From Caldimonas mangrovi (GTDB lineage: Bacteria; Pseudomonadota; Gammaproteobacteria; Burkholderiales; Burkholderiaceae_C), in the NCBI RefSeq assembly GCF_023721835.1, contig NZ_JAMKFE010000021.1, positions 19,074 to 83,073 of the forward strand: DNA of 64,000 nucleotides, given 5' to 3'. The notes beneath the pieces were generated by a model. The model made no database searches and was not told the origin of the DNA. It saw only the letters and a program-made list of their open reading frames with translations. This document shows positions 34,998 through 43,644 of the stretch, piece by piece. Made by a program: the position numbers and the translations under genes. Position 1 is the stretch's first letter. The number at the start of each line of letters is the position of its first letter.

Positions 34998-36041
34998 ATG
35001 ACCCTTGCCCTGAAGAACTTTGCACTGGCGCCGATCCACGCGCTCGCGCTGCTGACCGGCGCCAAATCGTTCCGTGACAACCCGCTGATCGGCTCGCGCC
35101 GCCTCAATGAATGGGGGTTGCATGCAGGGCGCGTGCAGCTGGCCCACGCGCTGGCGGCGAGCCGGCGCGCCCGGCTGGCTGCCGGCATCAGTGCTGCCGA
35201 CCGCGCGGCTTTCGACCGCGACGGCTTCGTGATCCGGCGCGACGTGCTGCCCGCGGCGGCTTTCGAGCAGCTGCGCGAGCGCGTGCTGGGCCACCGCGCA
35301 CCAGCGCGCGAAATGGTGCAGGGCGACACCATCACGCGTCGCATCGCGCTCGACCCCGCCTTCCTGCGCGCGATACCCGAGGTGCGGGAGATCGTCGACG
35401 GCATGCTGTGGCGCGGCCTCACACGCTATGTCGGCAGCTATGACCAGGAGCCGGTCACCTATGTGCAGAGCATACTTTCGCAGGTGATCGACGCGCCGCC
35501 CGATCCGCAGACGCACCTGCATGCCGACACCTTCCACCCCACCGTCAAGGCCTGGTACTTCCTGACCGACGTCGAAGAAGACGCGGGGCCCTTCAGCTAT
35601 GTGCCGGGCTCGCACCGGCTGACGCCGCAGCGGCTGGCCTGGGAGCGCCAGATGAGCCTGGTGGCGCGCACCGCCGACCGGCTGACCTCGCGCGGCTCTT
35701 TCAGGGTCGGCGTCGAAGCGCTCCCGGCGCTCGGACTGCCGCCACCACGGTTGTTCACGGTGCCGGCCAACACGCTGGTGGTGGCCGACACCTTCGGCTT
35801 CCACGCGCGCGGCCCGTCGCTGCGGCCTGCGCTGCGCATCGAGTTGTGGGGCTATGGCCGGCGCAACCCGTTTCTGCCGTGGGCCGGCGCCGACCTGCTG
35901 TCCTTGCCCGGCATCGCCGCGCGCCGCGCGCCGCTGTACTGGAGCGCCCTGGACCTGCGCGAGCGCCGGCTCGGCAAGCGCAGCCCCTGGCGCGACGCCG
36001 GCCTGCTGACGCCGGGGGCTCCGGCCGCCCCGATCCGCTGA
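34998..36041 (+). CDS. Phytanoyl-CoA dioxygenase family protein
   Basis: A 347-residue Fe(II)/2-oxoglutarate dioxygenase-like protein. The metal triad is visible as HxD in LHADTFHP (His175, Asp177) and His269 in DTFGFHARG; the Arg that binds 2-oxoglutarate is in SLRPALRIELWG. The central FLTDVEEDAGPFSYVPGSHRL is typical of PhyH-fold enzymes. The substrate is unknown. The gene is divergent from DUF2061/ots, with AT-rich DNA between, and is followed by a regulator gene after 178 bases. Confidence 0.85.
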   Translation: MTLALKNFALAPIHALALLTGAKSFRDNPLIGSRRLNEWGLHAGRVQLAHALAASRRARLAAGISAADRAAFDRDGFVIRRDVLPAAAFEQLRERVLGHRAPAREMVQGDTITRRIALDPAFLRAIPEVREIVDGMLWRGLTRYVGSYDQEPVTYVQSILSQVIDAPPDPQTHLHADTFHPTVKAWYFLTDVEEDAGPFSYVPGSHRLTPQRLAWERQMSLVARTADRLTSRGSFRVGVEALPALGLPPPRLFTVPANTLVVADTFGFHARGPSLRPALRIELWGYGRRNPFLPWAGADLLSLPGIAARRAPLYWSALDLRERRLGKRSPWRDAGLLTPGAPAAPIR

Positions 36042-36144
36042 ACGACCGGTCACCGACAGACGCGACACGGGCATGCCCACCGCGCCGTCCGGTTCACCAT
36101 CGCTGTGCCCCGCAGGAGCGATCCTTGCTTTGAAGTCAAGTCTG

Positions 36145-36162
36145 CGTCCCGATTCCGGGACG
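36145..36162. other. Perfect GC hairpin after the dioxygenase gene
   Basis: CGTCCCG-ATTC-CGGGACG forms a 7-bp stem with a 4-base loop. No T run follows, so it is a weak terminator candidate or an mRNA 3' stabiliser. Confidence 0.4.
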
Positions 36163-36219
36163 GCGTCGGCCTGAACCCGTAAGGGGGACAGTAGGGCCTG
36201 CAAGTCTTACCTCATCTTC

Positions 36220-36696
36220 ATGGCACGGCAGTCTGGCGATCGATCACACGACGAGGCGGCACTTCGCGGTTCAGGGGCGTCGGCACCGTTTGCACGGTCG
36301 ACCGGCACGGGAGTGGACGAACGCCGGCCGCGCGTCCTGATCGTCGACGACAACCGCGACGCTGCGGACAGCCTGGCGATGCTGTTCGGCCTGTTGTCGT
36401 GCGAGACCCGGGTGGCCTACGACGGCGAGCAGGGCGCGCGCGAGGCGGCCGACTTCCTGCCCGACATGGCGGTGCTCGACATCTCGATGCCGTTGATGGA
36501 CGGCTACGAACTCGCCGAACTGCTGCGCCGCGAGTTGCCCGACAACGGGCCGGTCCTGGTGGCGCTGACCGCGTTGACCAGCGAGCGCGACAAGGCCCAG
36601 GCCAAACGAGCCGGCTTCGACTACCACCTGTCCAAGCCGGTCGACAGTGCCAGCCTGTGCCACCTGGTGATGCGGGCGATCGCGCAGCGCCACTGA
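36220..36696 (+). CDS. Single-domain response regulator (CheY-like receiver)
   Basis: A 158-residue protein with a non-conserved N-terminal tail (1-35) and one receiver domain. The acidic pocket is IVDDN (about 41-45), the phospho-acceptor is Asp87 in VLDISMP, and the switch residues are Thr in VALTALT and Lys in LSKPV. No output domain is present, so it probably works by protein contact, perhaps within a phosphorelay or as a partner of a hybrid kinase. No kinase gene is nearby. It faces the LuxR-type regulator convergently. Confidence 0.9.
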   Translation: MARQSGDRSHDEAALRGSGASAPFARSTGTGVDERRPRVLIVDDNRDAADSLAMLFGLLSCETRVAYDGEQGAREAADFLPDMAVLDISMPLMDGYELAELLRRELPDNGPVLVALTALTSERDKAQAKRAGFDYHLSKPVDSASLCHLVMRAIAQRH

Positions 36697-36733
36697 GAAG
36701 GCGGGGACAGGCCCCCGCCCGGACGGGGTGCCG

Positions 36734-37528
36734 TCACTGCAGTGCCGTGCCCGGCCGGAACAGGCCGAGCCGCTGTGCCTCGAGGGCCGCTTCGGCGCGC
36801 GACGAGACGTTGAGCTTGCGGTAGATGTTTTTCAGATAGTCGGAAATCGTGTGGCGCGACAGCCCGAGCTGTTGCGCGATCTCGGGCAGCGTGTAGCCCT
36901 TGGCGACCCGCAGCAGCACGTCGGACTCTCGCTCGGTCAGCCGCACCTCCGGCAGCGACAAACGTTCGGGCACATGCCGCGCACAGCCGTAGGCGACGAA
37001 GTGCGAGATCACACGGCGTGCGACCGAAGGCGTCAGTGGCGGCTCGCCATGCGTGATCCGTTGCAGCTGCTCGGCCAGTTCATCGCGCGACTGGTCCTTC
37101 AGCAGGTAGCCGAAGGCGCCGGCCTGCAGGGCAGAGAACAGGCAGTCGTCCTCGGCGTGGATGGTCACCACGACCGACTGCGCCTGCGGCTGGGCCTCGT
37201 GCAGTGCCGCGACCACTTCGAGGCCCGAGCCGTCGGGCAGCCCGAGATCGAGCAGCGCGAGGTCGAAGCGCGTCAGCGACAGGTGCTCGAGGGCGTCGCG
37301 CACGCGCGCGCACTCGGTCACGAAGGCATGGGGAAACAGCTCGCACACCAGCGACTTCAACCACTGCCGTACCTGCGGAATGTCTTCCAGCAGCAGGATG
37401 TTGTGGATCTCGTGGCGCGTCGACCGCACGGACCGGCCGGCTGCCGGCTCGGTGTCGTCGGCCGGCCGTGCCAGGAGTTGCGGGCTCAAGGACGCTGCCC
37501 CTCGTGGTTGCCGCGCGCGTCCCGCCAC
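36734..37528 (-). CDS. LuxR/NarL-type response regulator
   Basis: A 264-residue two-domain transcription regulator. The receiver domain (about 40-155) has LLLEDIPQVRQWL at the acidic pocket, the phospho-acceptor Asp in LALLDLGLPDGSG, and Lys in YLLKDQ. The LuxR helix-turn-helix (about 195-255) reads LTERESDVLLRVAKGYTLPEIAQQLGLSRHTISDYLKNIY in outline. The start is uncertain: GTG 37528 overlaps the upstream gene by 43 bases, while a GTG at about codon 34 (before RSTRHEIHN) would avoid the overlap. The cognate kinase is not in the window. Confidence 0.88.
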   Translation of the reverse strand: MAGRARQPRGAASLSPQLLARPADDTEPAAGRSVRSTRHEIHNILLLEDIPQVRQWLKSLVCELFPHAFVTECARVRDALEHLSLTRFDLALLDLGLPDGSGLEVVAALHEAQPQAQSVVVTIHAEDDCLFSALQAGAFGYLLKDQSRDELAEQLQRITHGEPPLTPSVARRVISHFVAYGCARHVPERLSLPEVRLTERESDVLLRVAKGYTLPEIAQQLGLSRHTISDYLKNIYRKLNVSSRAEAALEAQRLGLFRPGTALQ

Positions 37529-37971
37529 GGCGTACCGGGTGCTGGCGATGCTGCGTGTTCGCTCGGGTGCTTGCGGCGCAGGAACTGCAGGCCGGGCGCC
37601 GCCGGTTGCGGTACGCCACCGTAGGTTCCGGGCCAGGCCACAGGTGCGTCGTCGCGCACGGCACGGGCGTCCGCGGTCTCTTCAGGGAGTGGGGCGGGAC
37701 GCGGTTGCGTCGGCTCGCCGTCGCGAGCCTGCTGGCGCTGTTTCAGGGCGTCGATGCCCAGTTGCAGCACCACGATCACCGCGGTGATCGCCATGATGGA
37801 ATGCAGCAGCGCCGCATTCGGGTGCTCGCTCGCCGCTTCGGGAATCAGCAGGCACAGGCCCAGTGCACCCCATGAGATCGCGCGGTTGTCGCGCCAGTAG
37901 AACATCGCGATGACCGGCAGTGCCAGCAGCATCGCTGCCGTCAGTAGGACCTCGAGTTCGTTTGCTGTCAT
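37486..37971 (-). CDS. Small two-helix membrane protein of unknown function
   Basis: A 161-residue protein with two or three hydrophobic helices in residues 5-75 (VLLTAAMLLALPVIAMFYW and HSIMAITAVIVVLQLGI) and a Pro-rich, probably cytosolic tail. No family is recognised. It lies upstream of the LuxR-type regulator and may be co-transcribed with it. A hairpin (GCCGCA-CCGT-TGCGGC inside TCTCCC/GGGAGA, about 37980-38011) sits in its leader. Confidence 0.65.
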   Translation of the reverse strand: MTANELEVLLTAAMLLALPVIAMFYWRDNRAISWGALGLCLLIPEAASEHPNAALLHSIMAITAVIVVLQLGIDALKQRQQARDGEPTQPRPAPLPEETADARAVRDDAPVAWPGTYGGVPQPAAPGLQFLRRKHPSEHAASPAPGTPWRDARGNHEGQRP

Positions 37972-38229
37972 GAAACGTTCTCCCTGTCTGCCGCACCGTT
38001 GCGGCGGGAGAAATTAGCAAGGTCGATGCCGGAATCGGCGTGTCGACCTGCTAGTGCGTCCCAACTTGCGTGGTGAGACAGACGCGGGGCCGACACAAAG
38101 AAAACGCCGTGCATTCGTCATGCCGCCGCGCGCGTACCGGTACCGCGGCGCAAGCCGTTTTCTCTTCTGCGACGTCGGTAAGTTTGGGTGTGATGGAAAG
38201 CAAAAAGTATCGGTTCTTTGTGCGGTCTG
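37972..38229. other. Intergenic region with two hairpins
   Basis: Besides the leader hairpin near 37980-38011, GGTCGA...TCGACC with an inner GCCG-GAAT-CGGC lies at about 38021-38048. The right half, downstream of the PNPOx-like gene, holds no gene that I can support. Confidence 0.45.
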
Positions 38230-39207
38230 TCACGCGGAAGCCGCGTTGGCCCATACGCCGGTGTGGGCCAGCTGCGGGGCCGGCTCGGCGTCCGACCACT
38301 CCCAGGGCAGGCCGCCCTCGAGCCACAAGCCCTCGCTGAGCTCGATGCGCAGCAGCCGTTGCGCTCCCTCGAAGGCCTCCACCTCCGGACCGTCCCAGAC
38401 CATGTCGGCGTCGCCGGTCAGCATCAGCAGGTCGCCGCGCGCGAAATCGACGAACAGCAAGCCGGCGCGCGGGTGGCGGGCGATGTTGCCCAGGGTGTTG
38501 AAGAAGAAGTTGCCGCGGAAGTCGGGCGCCGTCAGCACCGTGCGCCCGCCCGACGCCTGCATGCGCACGAAGCCGGGCCGGCCGCCGCGGTGCGAGACGT
38601 CGACGCCGCCCTCGGCTGCGGTGGCGATGAAGAAGGTGTCGGCTTCGGCCACCAGGGCCTGCGCGCGCGGGCTGAGCAGGCCGTCCTCGCGCCTCGCCTG
38701 CACGCTGCGGGGCATGTCGGCGACGGAGAACGGCGACCGTGCCTGGATGTACTGGGGGCAGTTGCCGAAGCTCTGTTCGACCTGCACGTCGAACCCGCGT
38801 GCGCTGAGCGTGGCGACGCGGCCGTTCATGCGGTTGCGCCGGCGTGTCGGCAGCTCGATGCCCAGCAGCCCGAGCGGCGCGCCGGGCACCAGTTGCGCGG
38901 CCAGCGGGTCGTCGGGGTGCGGCAACGCGTCGATGTGCATCAGGCGTGCATCCGGGGTCGAGACGAAGCCCGGCGCGCCGGTCAGCAGCGACGCCCACGG
39001 CCGGCCCTTCTCATCCAGGCTGCCGACGACGAAGAAGGGCAGCTTGTCGAACAGCTCGCGGTGCTGGTCAGGCATGAAGTCGCGTATCACCCTGGCGCCG
39101 ATCTCGGCCATGCGCTCGCGCAGTCCGGCGCGCGCCTGCAGTTCGCGTTCGCCGGCGTGGAAGGGCTCGTCCTCGCGGGGCCAGCCGGGCAGGGCAGTCG
39201 TGCTCAT
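38230..39207 (-). CDS. Pyridoxamine-5'-phosphate-oxidase-fold flavin protein
   Basis: A 325-residue protein of the PNPOx-like FMN-binding split-barrel superfamily. The strand FFVVGSLDEKGRPWASLLTGAPGF (in outline) and the later DFRGNFFFNTLGNIARHPRAGLLFVDF match the two barrel halves. It is longer than PdxH and lacks its signature, so it is not vitamin-B6 oxidase; a flavin- or heme-dependent reductase or detoxification role is a guess. The GST gene lies nine bases upstream on the same strand, forming a two-gene unit divergent from a LysR gene. Confidence 0.85.
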   Translation of the reverse strand: MSTTALPGWPREDEPFHAGERELQARAGLRERMAEIGARVIRDFMPDQHRELFDKLPFFVVGSLDEKGRPWASLLTGAPGFVSTPDARLMHIDALPHPDDPLAAQLVPGAPLGLLGIELPTRRRNRMNGRVATLSARGFDVQVEQSFGNCPQYIQARSPFSVADMPRSVQARREDGLLSPRAQALVAEADTFFIATAAEGGVDVSHRGGRPGFVRMQASGGRTVLTAPDFRGNFFFNTLGNIARHPRAGLLFVDFARGDLLMLTGDADMVWDGPEVEAFEGAQRLLRIELSEGLWLEGGLPWEWSDAEPAPQLAHTGVWANAASA

Positions 39208-39216
39208 CGCCCTCTC

Positions 39217-39858
39217 CTATGCCGCGGCACGCGCCGGCGGCCGGGGCATCGCCACGAAGCCCGGCAAGGCCTCGATGCGGGCCAGCCAACGGCGTATGTG
39301 CGCATAGGGCTCCAGCGATACGCCGCCTTCGGGCGCATGTGCGGTGTAGGTGTACATCGCGATGTCGGCGATCGTGGGCGTGTCGCCGACCAGCACCTCG
39401 CGCGTCGCCAGGTACGAGTCCAGCACCTGGAACAGCGAGGCGGCCACCTCATGCATGCGCGGCTCCTGGGGACGACCGAACAAGGTCGCCACGCGTGCTG
39501 CACCGGGGCCGTTGACCAGCGGGCCGGCTGCCGCGCTGAGCCATTGCTGCACCCGCGCGGCGCCCACCGGCTCGCTCGGCAGCCAGCGGCCGGTGGGGTC
39601 GTAGCGGCGCGCCAGATAGACCAGGATGGCGCTGCTGTCGGGCAGCGTCACGTCGCCGTCCTCGATCACCGGCACCTGGCCGAAGGGGTTGCGCGCCAGG
39701 AACTCCGGCGTCTTGTGCTCGTGGCGCAGCAGGTCGACGTCGATCGCCTCGTACGGCAGACCGAGCAAAGACAGGAACAGCTCGACGCGATGGGCGTGGC
39801 CGGACAGTGCGAAGCGATACAGACGGATGGCGGCGGCGGGGTGGGCGTTCGGGGTCAT
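39217..39858 (-). CDS. Glutathione S-transferase
   Basis: A 213-residue cytosolic GST. The thioredoxin-fold N-domain has LYRFALSGHAHRVELFL, then the cis-proline GQVPVIEDGDVTLPDSSAIL, which contributes to glutathione binding. The all-helical C-domain includes GDTPTIADIAMYTY with the conserved N-cap Asp. Class and substrate are unclear. It starts a minus-strand unit with the PNPOx-like gene and faces a LysR regulator that probably controls it. Confidence 0.94.
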   Translation of the reverse strand: MTPNAHPAAAIRLYRFALSGHAHRVELFLSLLGLPYEAIDVDLLRHEHKTPEFLARNPFGQVPVIEDGDVTLPDSSAILVYLARRYDPTGRWLPSEPVGAARVQQWLSAAAGPLVNGPGAARVATLFGRPQEPRMHEVAASLFQVLDSYLATREVLVGDTPTIADIAMYTYTAHAPEGGVSLEPYAHIRRWLARIEALPGFVAMPRPPARAAA

Positions 39859-39942
39859 CGGGCCTCCTGAAGGGGGTGGGAAAACACATGCACGTTATCC
39901 ATTCCCGCGTTCGGACAGAATCACTGCAAACGACACTTCACC

Positions 39943-39959
39943 ATTCCGCTGCGCGGAAT
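39943..39959. promoter_or_regulatory. LysR-type operator candidate between GST and LysR genes
   Basis: ATTCCG-CTGCG-CGGAAT is a perfect inverted repeat and contains T-N11-A, the LysR-family core. It lies 84 bases before the GST start and 36 bases before the LysR start. Confidence 0.55.
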
Positions 39960-39995
39960 TCTGGTGACAGCGCGTGGCAACCGAGGAAAGTCGAC

Positions 39996-40913
39996 ATGGA
40001 CCGTCTGGACACGATGCGGGTTTTCGTGGCGGTGGCCGATGCGCAGGGTTTTGCCCCGGCGGCACGGCTGCTGCGCATGTCGCCACCCGCGGTCACCCGT
40101 GCCGTGGTCGCGCTGGAGCAGCGCATCGGCGCACGGCTGCTGCACCGCACGACGCGGCTGGTGCGGCTGACCGAAGCGGGCGAGCGCTTTCTGGTGGACT
40201 GCCGGCGCCTCCTGGCCGAGATCCAGGAGGCTGAAGCCTCTGCCGGCGGCGCGCACGCCGAGCCGCAGGGGCCGCTGGCGGTCACCGCCTCGACGATGTT
40301 CGGTCGCATGTACATGGCGCCGCTGCTGCTCGACTTCCTGGCCCAGTACCCGAAAGTCCGGGTGCAGGCGGTGTTCGTCGACCGCATCGTCAACCTGCTC
40401 GACGAGGGCATGGACGTGGCCCTGCGCATCGCGCGGCTGCCGGACTCGTCACTGACTGCCGTGCGTGTCGGTGCGGTGCGCAGGGTGGTGGTGGCGTCGC
40501 CGGCCTACCTGGCCGAACGCGGCGTGCCGCGGTCGCCGGCCGAGCTGGCCGCTCATGACGCGATCGGCTTCGCGCCCACCGGCGGCGTGGCGACGCCCTG
40601 GGTGTTCCGCGCCGGGGCGACAGGCGAGCGTGTGACTGCCGAGCCGCGTGTGCGGCTGGAGGCCAACGCGGGCGAGGTGGGCATCCAGGCGGCAATCGCC
40701 GGCCACGGCCTGACCCGCGCACTGTCGTACCAGGTGGCGCCGCATGTGCAGGCGGGTGAGCTGCAGATCGTGCTGGCGGACCACGAGCCGCCGCCGATTC
40801 CGATCCACGTCGTCTACCCTGAAGGCCGGCGTGCGGCGGCCAAGGTGCGCGCCTTCGTCGACTTCACGGCCGAGCGGCTGCGCGGGGACCCGCGCCTGAG
40901 CCTGCAGCTGTGA
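39996..40913 (+). CDS. LysR family transcriptional regulator
   Basis: A 305-residue LysR regulator. The winged helix-turn-helix occupies residues 1-60 (LDTMRVFVAVADAQGFAPAARLLRMSPPAVTRAV in outline), and the effector-binding domain follows from about 88 with LAVTASTMFGRMYMAPLLLDFL. It belongs to the common DsdC/CrgA-like group that often controls divergent oxidoreductase or GST genes. The ATG at 39996 is preceded by GAGGAAAG. Divergence from gst and the operator-like repeat between support autoregulation and control of gst-PNPOx. The inducer is unknown. Confidence 0.94.
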   Translation: MDRLDTMRVFVAVADAQGFAPAARLLRMSPPAVTRAVVALEQRIGARLLHRTTRLVRLTEAGERFLVDCRRLLAEIQEAEASAGGAHAEPQGPLAVTASTMFGRMYMAPLLLDFLAQYPKVRVQAVFVDRIVNLLDEGMDVALRIARLPDSSLTAVRVGAVRRVVVASPAYLAERGVPRSPAELAAHDAIGFAPTGGVATPWVFRAGATGERVTAEPRVRLEANAGEVGIQAAIAGHGLTRALSYQVAPHVQAGELQIVLADHEPPPIPIHVVYPEGRRAAAKVRAFVDFTAERLRGDPRLSLQL

Positions 40914-41079
40914 GCCGGCCCCATGGAACAAAAGCGGCAGGCCGCCAGGCGCCACTGCCGCTTCCGTCGCGTTTCTCCCTGCCCGCCCGAGACCGGGCGC
41001 TTGCCCTCGATGACAGCTCGCCGGCCCGGCGAGGCCGGACCGGCGTGCGCGGATCGTAAGGGTGCGCCCTGGGCGGGTG

Positions 41080-41703
41080 TCACCTGGGTGACAGGCGGGC
41101 AGGCCGGCGAGACGGGCGGCGCGGGCGCAGGGCCTCGAACAGCGCCTGCACGGCGGTGCGCCACTCGGCCGGCGCGACCTGCGCGCCGGGGGCACCGACG
41201 CGCAGGGCCACGGCGTTCAGCGCGCCGTTGATCACGGTGGTCAGCATGTCGGCGCTGCCGGCGAACTCGATCGCGCCGGCCGCCAGTGCGGCATCGACCG
41301 CCTCGCGCAGCGCCTGTGCGCTGAGTTGCCGGTCCAGGGCCTCCCAGCGCTCCCAGCCCAGCACGGTGGGGGCGTCGACGATCAGGATGCGGCGCACGGC
41401 CGCCTGCGTCGTGAATTGCACCCAGGCGGTCGACCCCCGCACCAGCACCTCGAAAGGATCGTTCACCCCTTCGATCGCGGCGTCGATCGTCGGCACCGCT
41501 TCCTCGCTGAGGGCGATGCAGACCGCCTCGAACAATGCGGCCTTGTCGGCGAAGTGGTGGTACATCGCACCGCGTTTCACGCCGGCGCCGTCGAGGATGG
41601 CCTCGGTGCCGGTGGCGGCATAGCCGTGCTGGGCGAACAAGGCGCGCGCGACGCCGATCAGGCGGGCGCGGGTGGCGGCAGAGCGTTCGGCATGGGAGGC
41701 CAT
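41080..41703 (-). CDS. TetR family repressor
   Basis: A 207-residue TetR regulator. The helix-turn-helix is at about residues 7-54, with ARALFAQHGYAATGTEAILDGAGVKRGAMYHHFADKAALF in outline; the C-terminal ligand domain is variable. It is divergent from the VOC-MATE operon with 96 bases between, which contain two ACAGAC/GTCTGT palindromes on the operon's promoter. It probably represses that efflux operon and itself, released by an unknown drug or metabolite. The start MASHAERS matches where the family begins. Confidence 0.94.
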   Translation of the reverse strand: MASHAERSAATRARLIGVARALFAQHGYAATGTEAILDGAGVKRGAMYHHFADKAALFEAVCIALSEEAVPTIDAAIEGVNDPFEVLVRGSTAWVQFTTQAAVRRILIVDAPTVLGWERWEALDRQLSAQALREAVDAALAAGAIEFAGSADMLTTVINGALNAVALRVGAPGAQVAPAEWRTAVQALFEALRPRRPSRRPARLSPR

Positions 41704-41717
41704 GACGGCGATGGTAA

Positions 41718-41746
41718 TTGACAGACAGTCTGTCCGTAAATACAGT
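41718..41746 (+). promoter_or_regulatory. Promoter of the VOC-MATE operon
   Basis: TTGACA (41718-41723) and TACAGT (41741-41746) are separated by 17 bases. The -35 is a perfect match. Transcription should begin near 41753, inside the second operator. Confidence 0.7.
41721..41733. promoter_or_regulatory. TetR operator 1
   Basis: ACAGAC-A-GTCTGT is a perfect inverted repeat overlapping the -35 box, so bound repressor would block polymerase. Confidence 0.7.
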
Positions 41747-41752
41747 GGCAAT

Positions 41753-41769
41753 ACAGACAGGTTGTCTGT
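41753..41769. promoter_or_regulatory. TetR operator 2
   Basis: ACAGAC-AGGTT-GTCTGT has the same half-sites as operator 1, with a 5-base spacer, and lies at the expected transcription start. Confidence 0.65.
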
Positions 41770-41799
41770 TTATCCATCACCCGTCACCAAGGAGCCGCC

Positions 41800-42222
41800 A
41801 TGCGATTCGCCGACCGCTACCCCATCATCGTCACCCCCCGGAAGAACGACTGCCGCGACTTCTGGTCGCGCTGCCTGGGCTTCCAGGTCGGCTTCGACAG
41901 CCAGTGGTTCACGTGGCTGACGGCCGAGGACGGCTCGGCGTCGATCGCCTTCATGACACCCGACCACCCTTCAGCGCCGCCGGGGCCCGAAGCGTTCACC
42001 GGCTCCGGCATGTGCTTCGAGTTGCAGGTGGACGACGCCGACGTGGCGCATGCCGAGCTGTCCGCGGCGGGTATGGCCGTGGAGTACCCGTTGACGAACG
42101 AAGCCTTCGGCCAGCGGCGCTTCGGCTTCCACGACCCGGCCGGCCTGTGGATCGACGTGGTGCAGCAGATCGAGCCGGCGGCCGGCTACTGGGACCGCTA
42201 TGCCGTCGCCGCCGCGGCTTGA
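41800..42222 (+). CDS. VOC-fold (glyoxalase/bleomycin-resistance-like) protein
   Basis: A 140-residue vicinal-oxygen-chelate protein with two beta-alpha-beta-beta-beta units (DRYPIIVTPRKNDCRDFWSRCLGF and the later MCFELQVDDADVAHAELSAAGM, in outline). The family covers glyoxalases, dioxygenases and drug-binding resistance proteins; metal ligands are not clear enough to choose. Its partner is a MATE exporter whose start overlaps its 3' end by 23 bases. With the TetR regulator this suggests a toxin-handling module. Confidence 0.88.
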   Translation: MRFADRYPIIVTPRKNDCRDFWSRCLGFQVGFDSQWFTWLTAEDGSASIAFMTPDHPSAPPGPEAFTGSGMCFELQVDDADVAHAELSAAGMAVEYPLTNEAFGQRRFGFHDPAGLWIDVVQQIEPAAGYWDRYAVAAAA

Positions 42223-43570
42223 CGCGAGCGTCGACCCACGCCCTTCGGAGTGGGTCGCGCTGCTGCGGCTGGCGACGCCCATCGTCGTCGGCTTGTGCGT
42301 CAATGCGGCGATGGGTGTGGTCGACAGCGCCATCGTCGCGCCGCTCGGTCCGGAGGCGCTCGGCGCCGTGGCACTCACCAGCACGGTGCTGCTGGTGTTC
42401 GTCGCGGCGCTGTACGGTTTCCTGAGCCCCGGCGCCATCCTCGTGGCGCGTGCTTTCGGGGCCGGCGACGCCGTCGAGCAGGGCGTGCACCGGCGCGCCG
42501 CGCTGCGTCTCGGGCTGTGGGCCGGCAGCGGCTGCACGCTGCTGATGCTGCCCGGCTGGCTGCTGCTGCCCTGGCTCGGCCAGCCCGCCGAGGTGTCGGA
42601 CGTCATCGCGCCCTATTGGGTGCTGTCCGCGCTGTCGCTGTTGCCGCTGACGGTGCAGCTGGTGGCCAAGCAGATCCTGGATGCAATGGACCGCCCGTGG
42701 GCCGGCGTGGGGGTGTCGGTGCTGATGGTGGCGCTCAACGCGGCGGTCGGCGGCGCACTGGTCGCTTGCGGAGCCGGGCTGTGGGGCGCGGCGCTGGGCA
42801 GCCTGCTCGCCTACCTGGCCGGCATGTGCCTCACCGTGGTCTGGGCGTGCCGGCTCACGCCGTGCCGGGGCCACGCGGCCGCCGAGCGCGCGGCGCTGGG
42901 CGTGCAGCGCCGCGAAGGGCTGCCGATGGGTGCGCAGTACCTGCTCGAATGCGGCGCCACCGCAGTCGCGGGCCTGCTGATCGGCCTGTTCGGCGTGGTC
43001 GCGTTGGCGGCACATCAGATTGCGATGTCGGTCACCGCCGCGCTGTACATGGTGCCCCTGGGGCTGGCGGCGGCCGTCGGCCTGAGGATGTCGCACAGCG
43101 TGGGCGCCGGCGCCGTCGAGGCCCTGCGGCCGCAAGCGCGTGCCGGGTTGGTGCTGGCCGCTGCCTGGATGGCCGGCTTCGCCGCGCTGCTGGCGCTGGC
43201 GGGCGAGCCGGTGGCGCGCGCTTTCACGGCGCGCGCCGAGGTCGTCTCGCTGGCTGCCGTGCTGTTCGCGGCGATGGCGCTGATGCAGGTGGCCGACGGG
43301 CTGCAGAGTGTCAGCCTCGGCGCGCTGCGCGGCCTGCTCGACAGCCATTGGCCGACGCGCGTGTCGCTGTGCTGCTACTGGCTGCTCGCACTGCCGGCCG
43401 GCTGGTGGCTGGCCGTCCCGCTCGGGCTGGGGCCGGCCGGCATCTGGATGGGCTTCGGGCTTGGCCTGTGCGTGGCTGCCGCAGCGCTGATGCACCGGCT
43501 GCGCCGGCAGATCGCCCACCATGCCGCGAACAGCAATGCGCGAGGCCCCGCAGTGGCGGCCACTCCGTAG
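42200..43570 (+). CDS. MATE family multidrug efflux transporter
   Basis: A 456-residue membrane protein with twelve predicted helices in two halves. The MATE stretch LRLATPIVVGLCVNAAMGVVDSAIVAPLGPEALGAVALTS is seen in outline at the start, and the second half repeats the fold with ALAAHQIAMSVTAALYMVPLGLAAA. Members export drugs or metabolites using a sodium or proton gradient. It overlaps the VOC gene and shares the TetR-controlled promoter at 41718. Cargo is unknown. Confidence 0.94.
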   Translation: MPSPPRLDASVDPRPSEWVALLRLATPIVVGLCVNAAMGVVDSAIVAPLGPEALGAVALTSTVLLVFVAALYGFLSPGAILVARAFGAGDAVEQGVHRRAALRLGLWAGSGCTLLMLPGWLLLPWLGQPAEVSDVIAPYWVLSALSLLPLTVQLVAKQILDAMDRPWAGVGVSVLMVALNAAVGGALVACGAGLWGAALGSLLAYLAGMCLTVVWACRLTPCRGHAAAERAALGVQRREGLPMGAQYLLECGATAVAGLLIGLFGVVALAAHQIAMSVTAALYMVPLGLAAAVGLRMSHSVGAGAVEALRPQARAGLVLAAAWMAGFAALLALAGEPVARAFTARAEVVSLAAVLFAAMALMQVADGLQSVSLGALRGLLDSHWPTRVSLCCYWLLALPAGWWLAVPLGLGPAGIWMGFGLGLCVAAAALMHRLRRQIAHHAANSNARGPAVAATP

Positions 43571-43644
43571 CGTGAACAGGCTCTAGACTGCGGTTCCCGA
43601 CGAGGTTCCGCCATGCCCGACTTTTTGCCTTGCGCCGCCGCATC

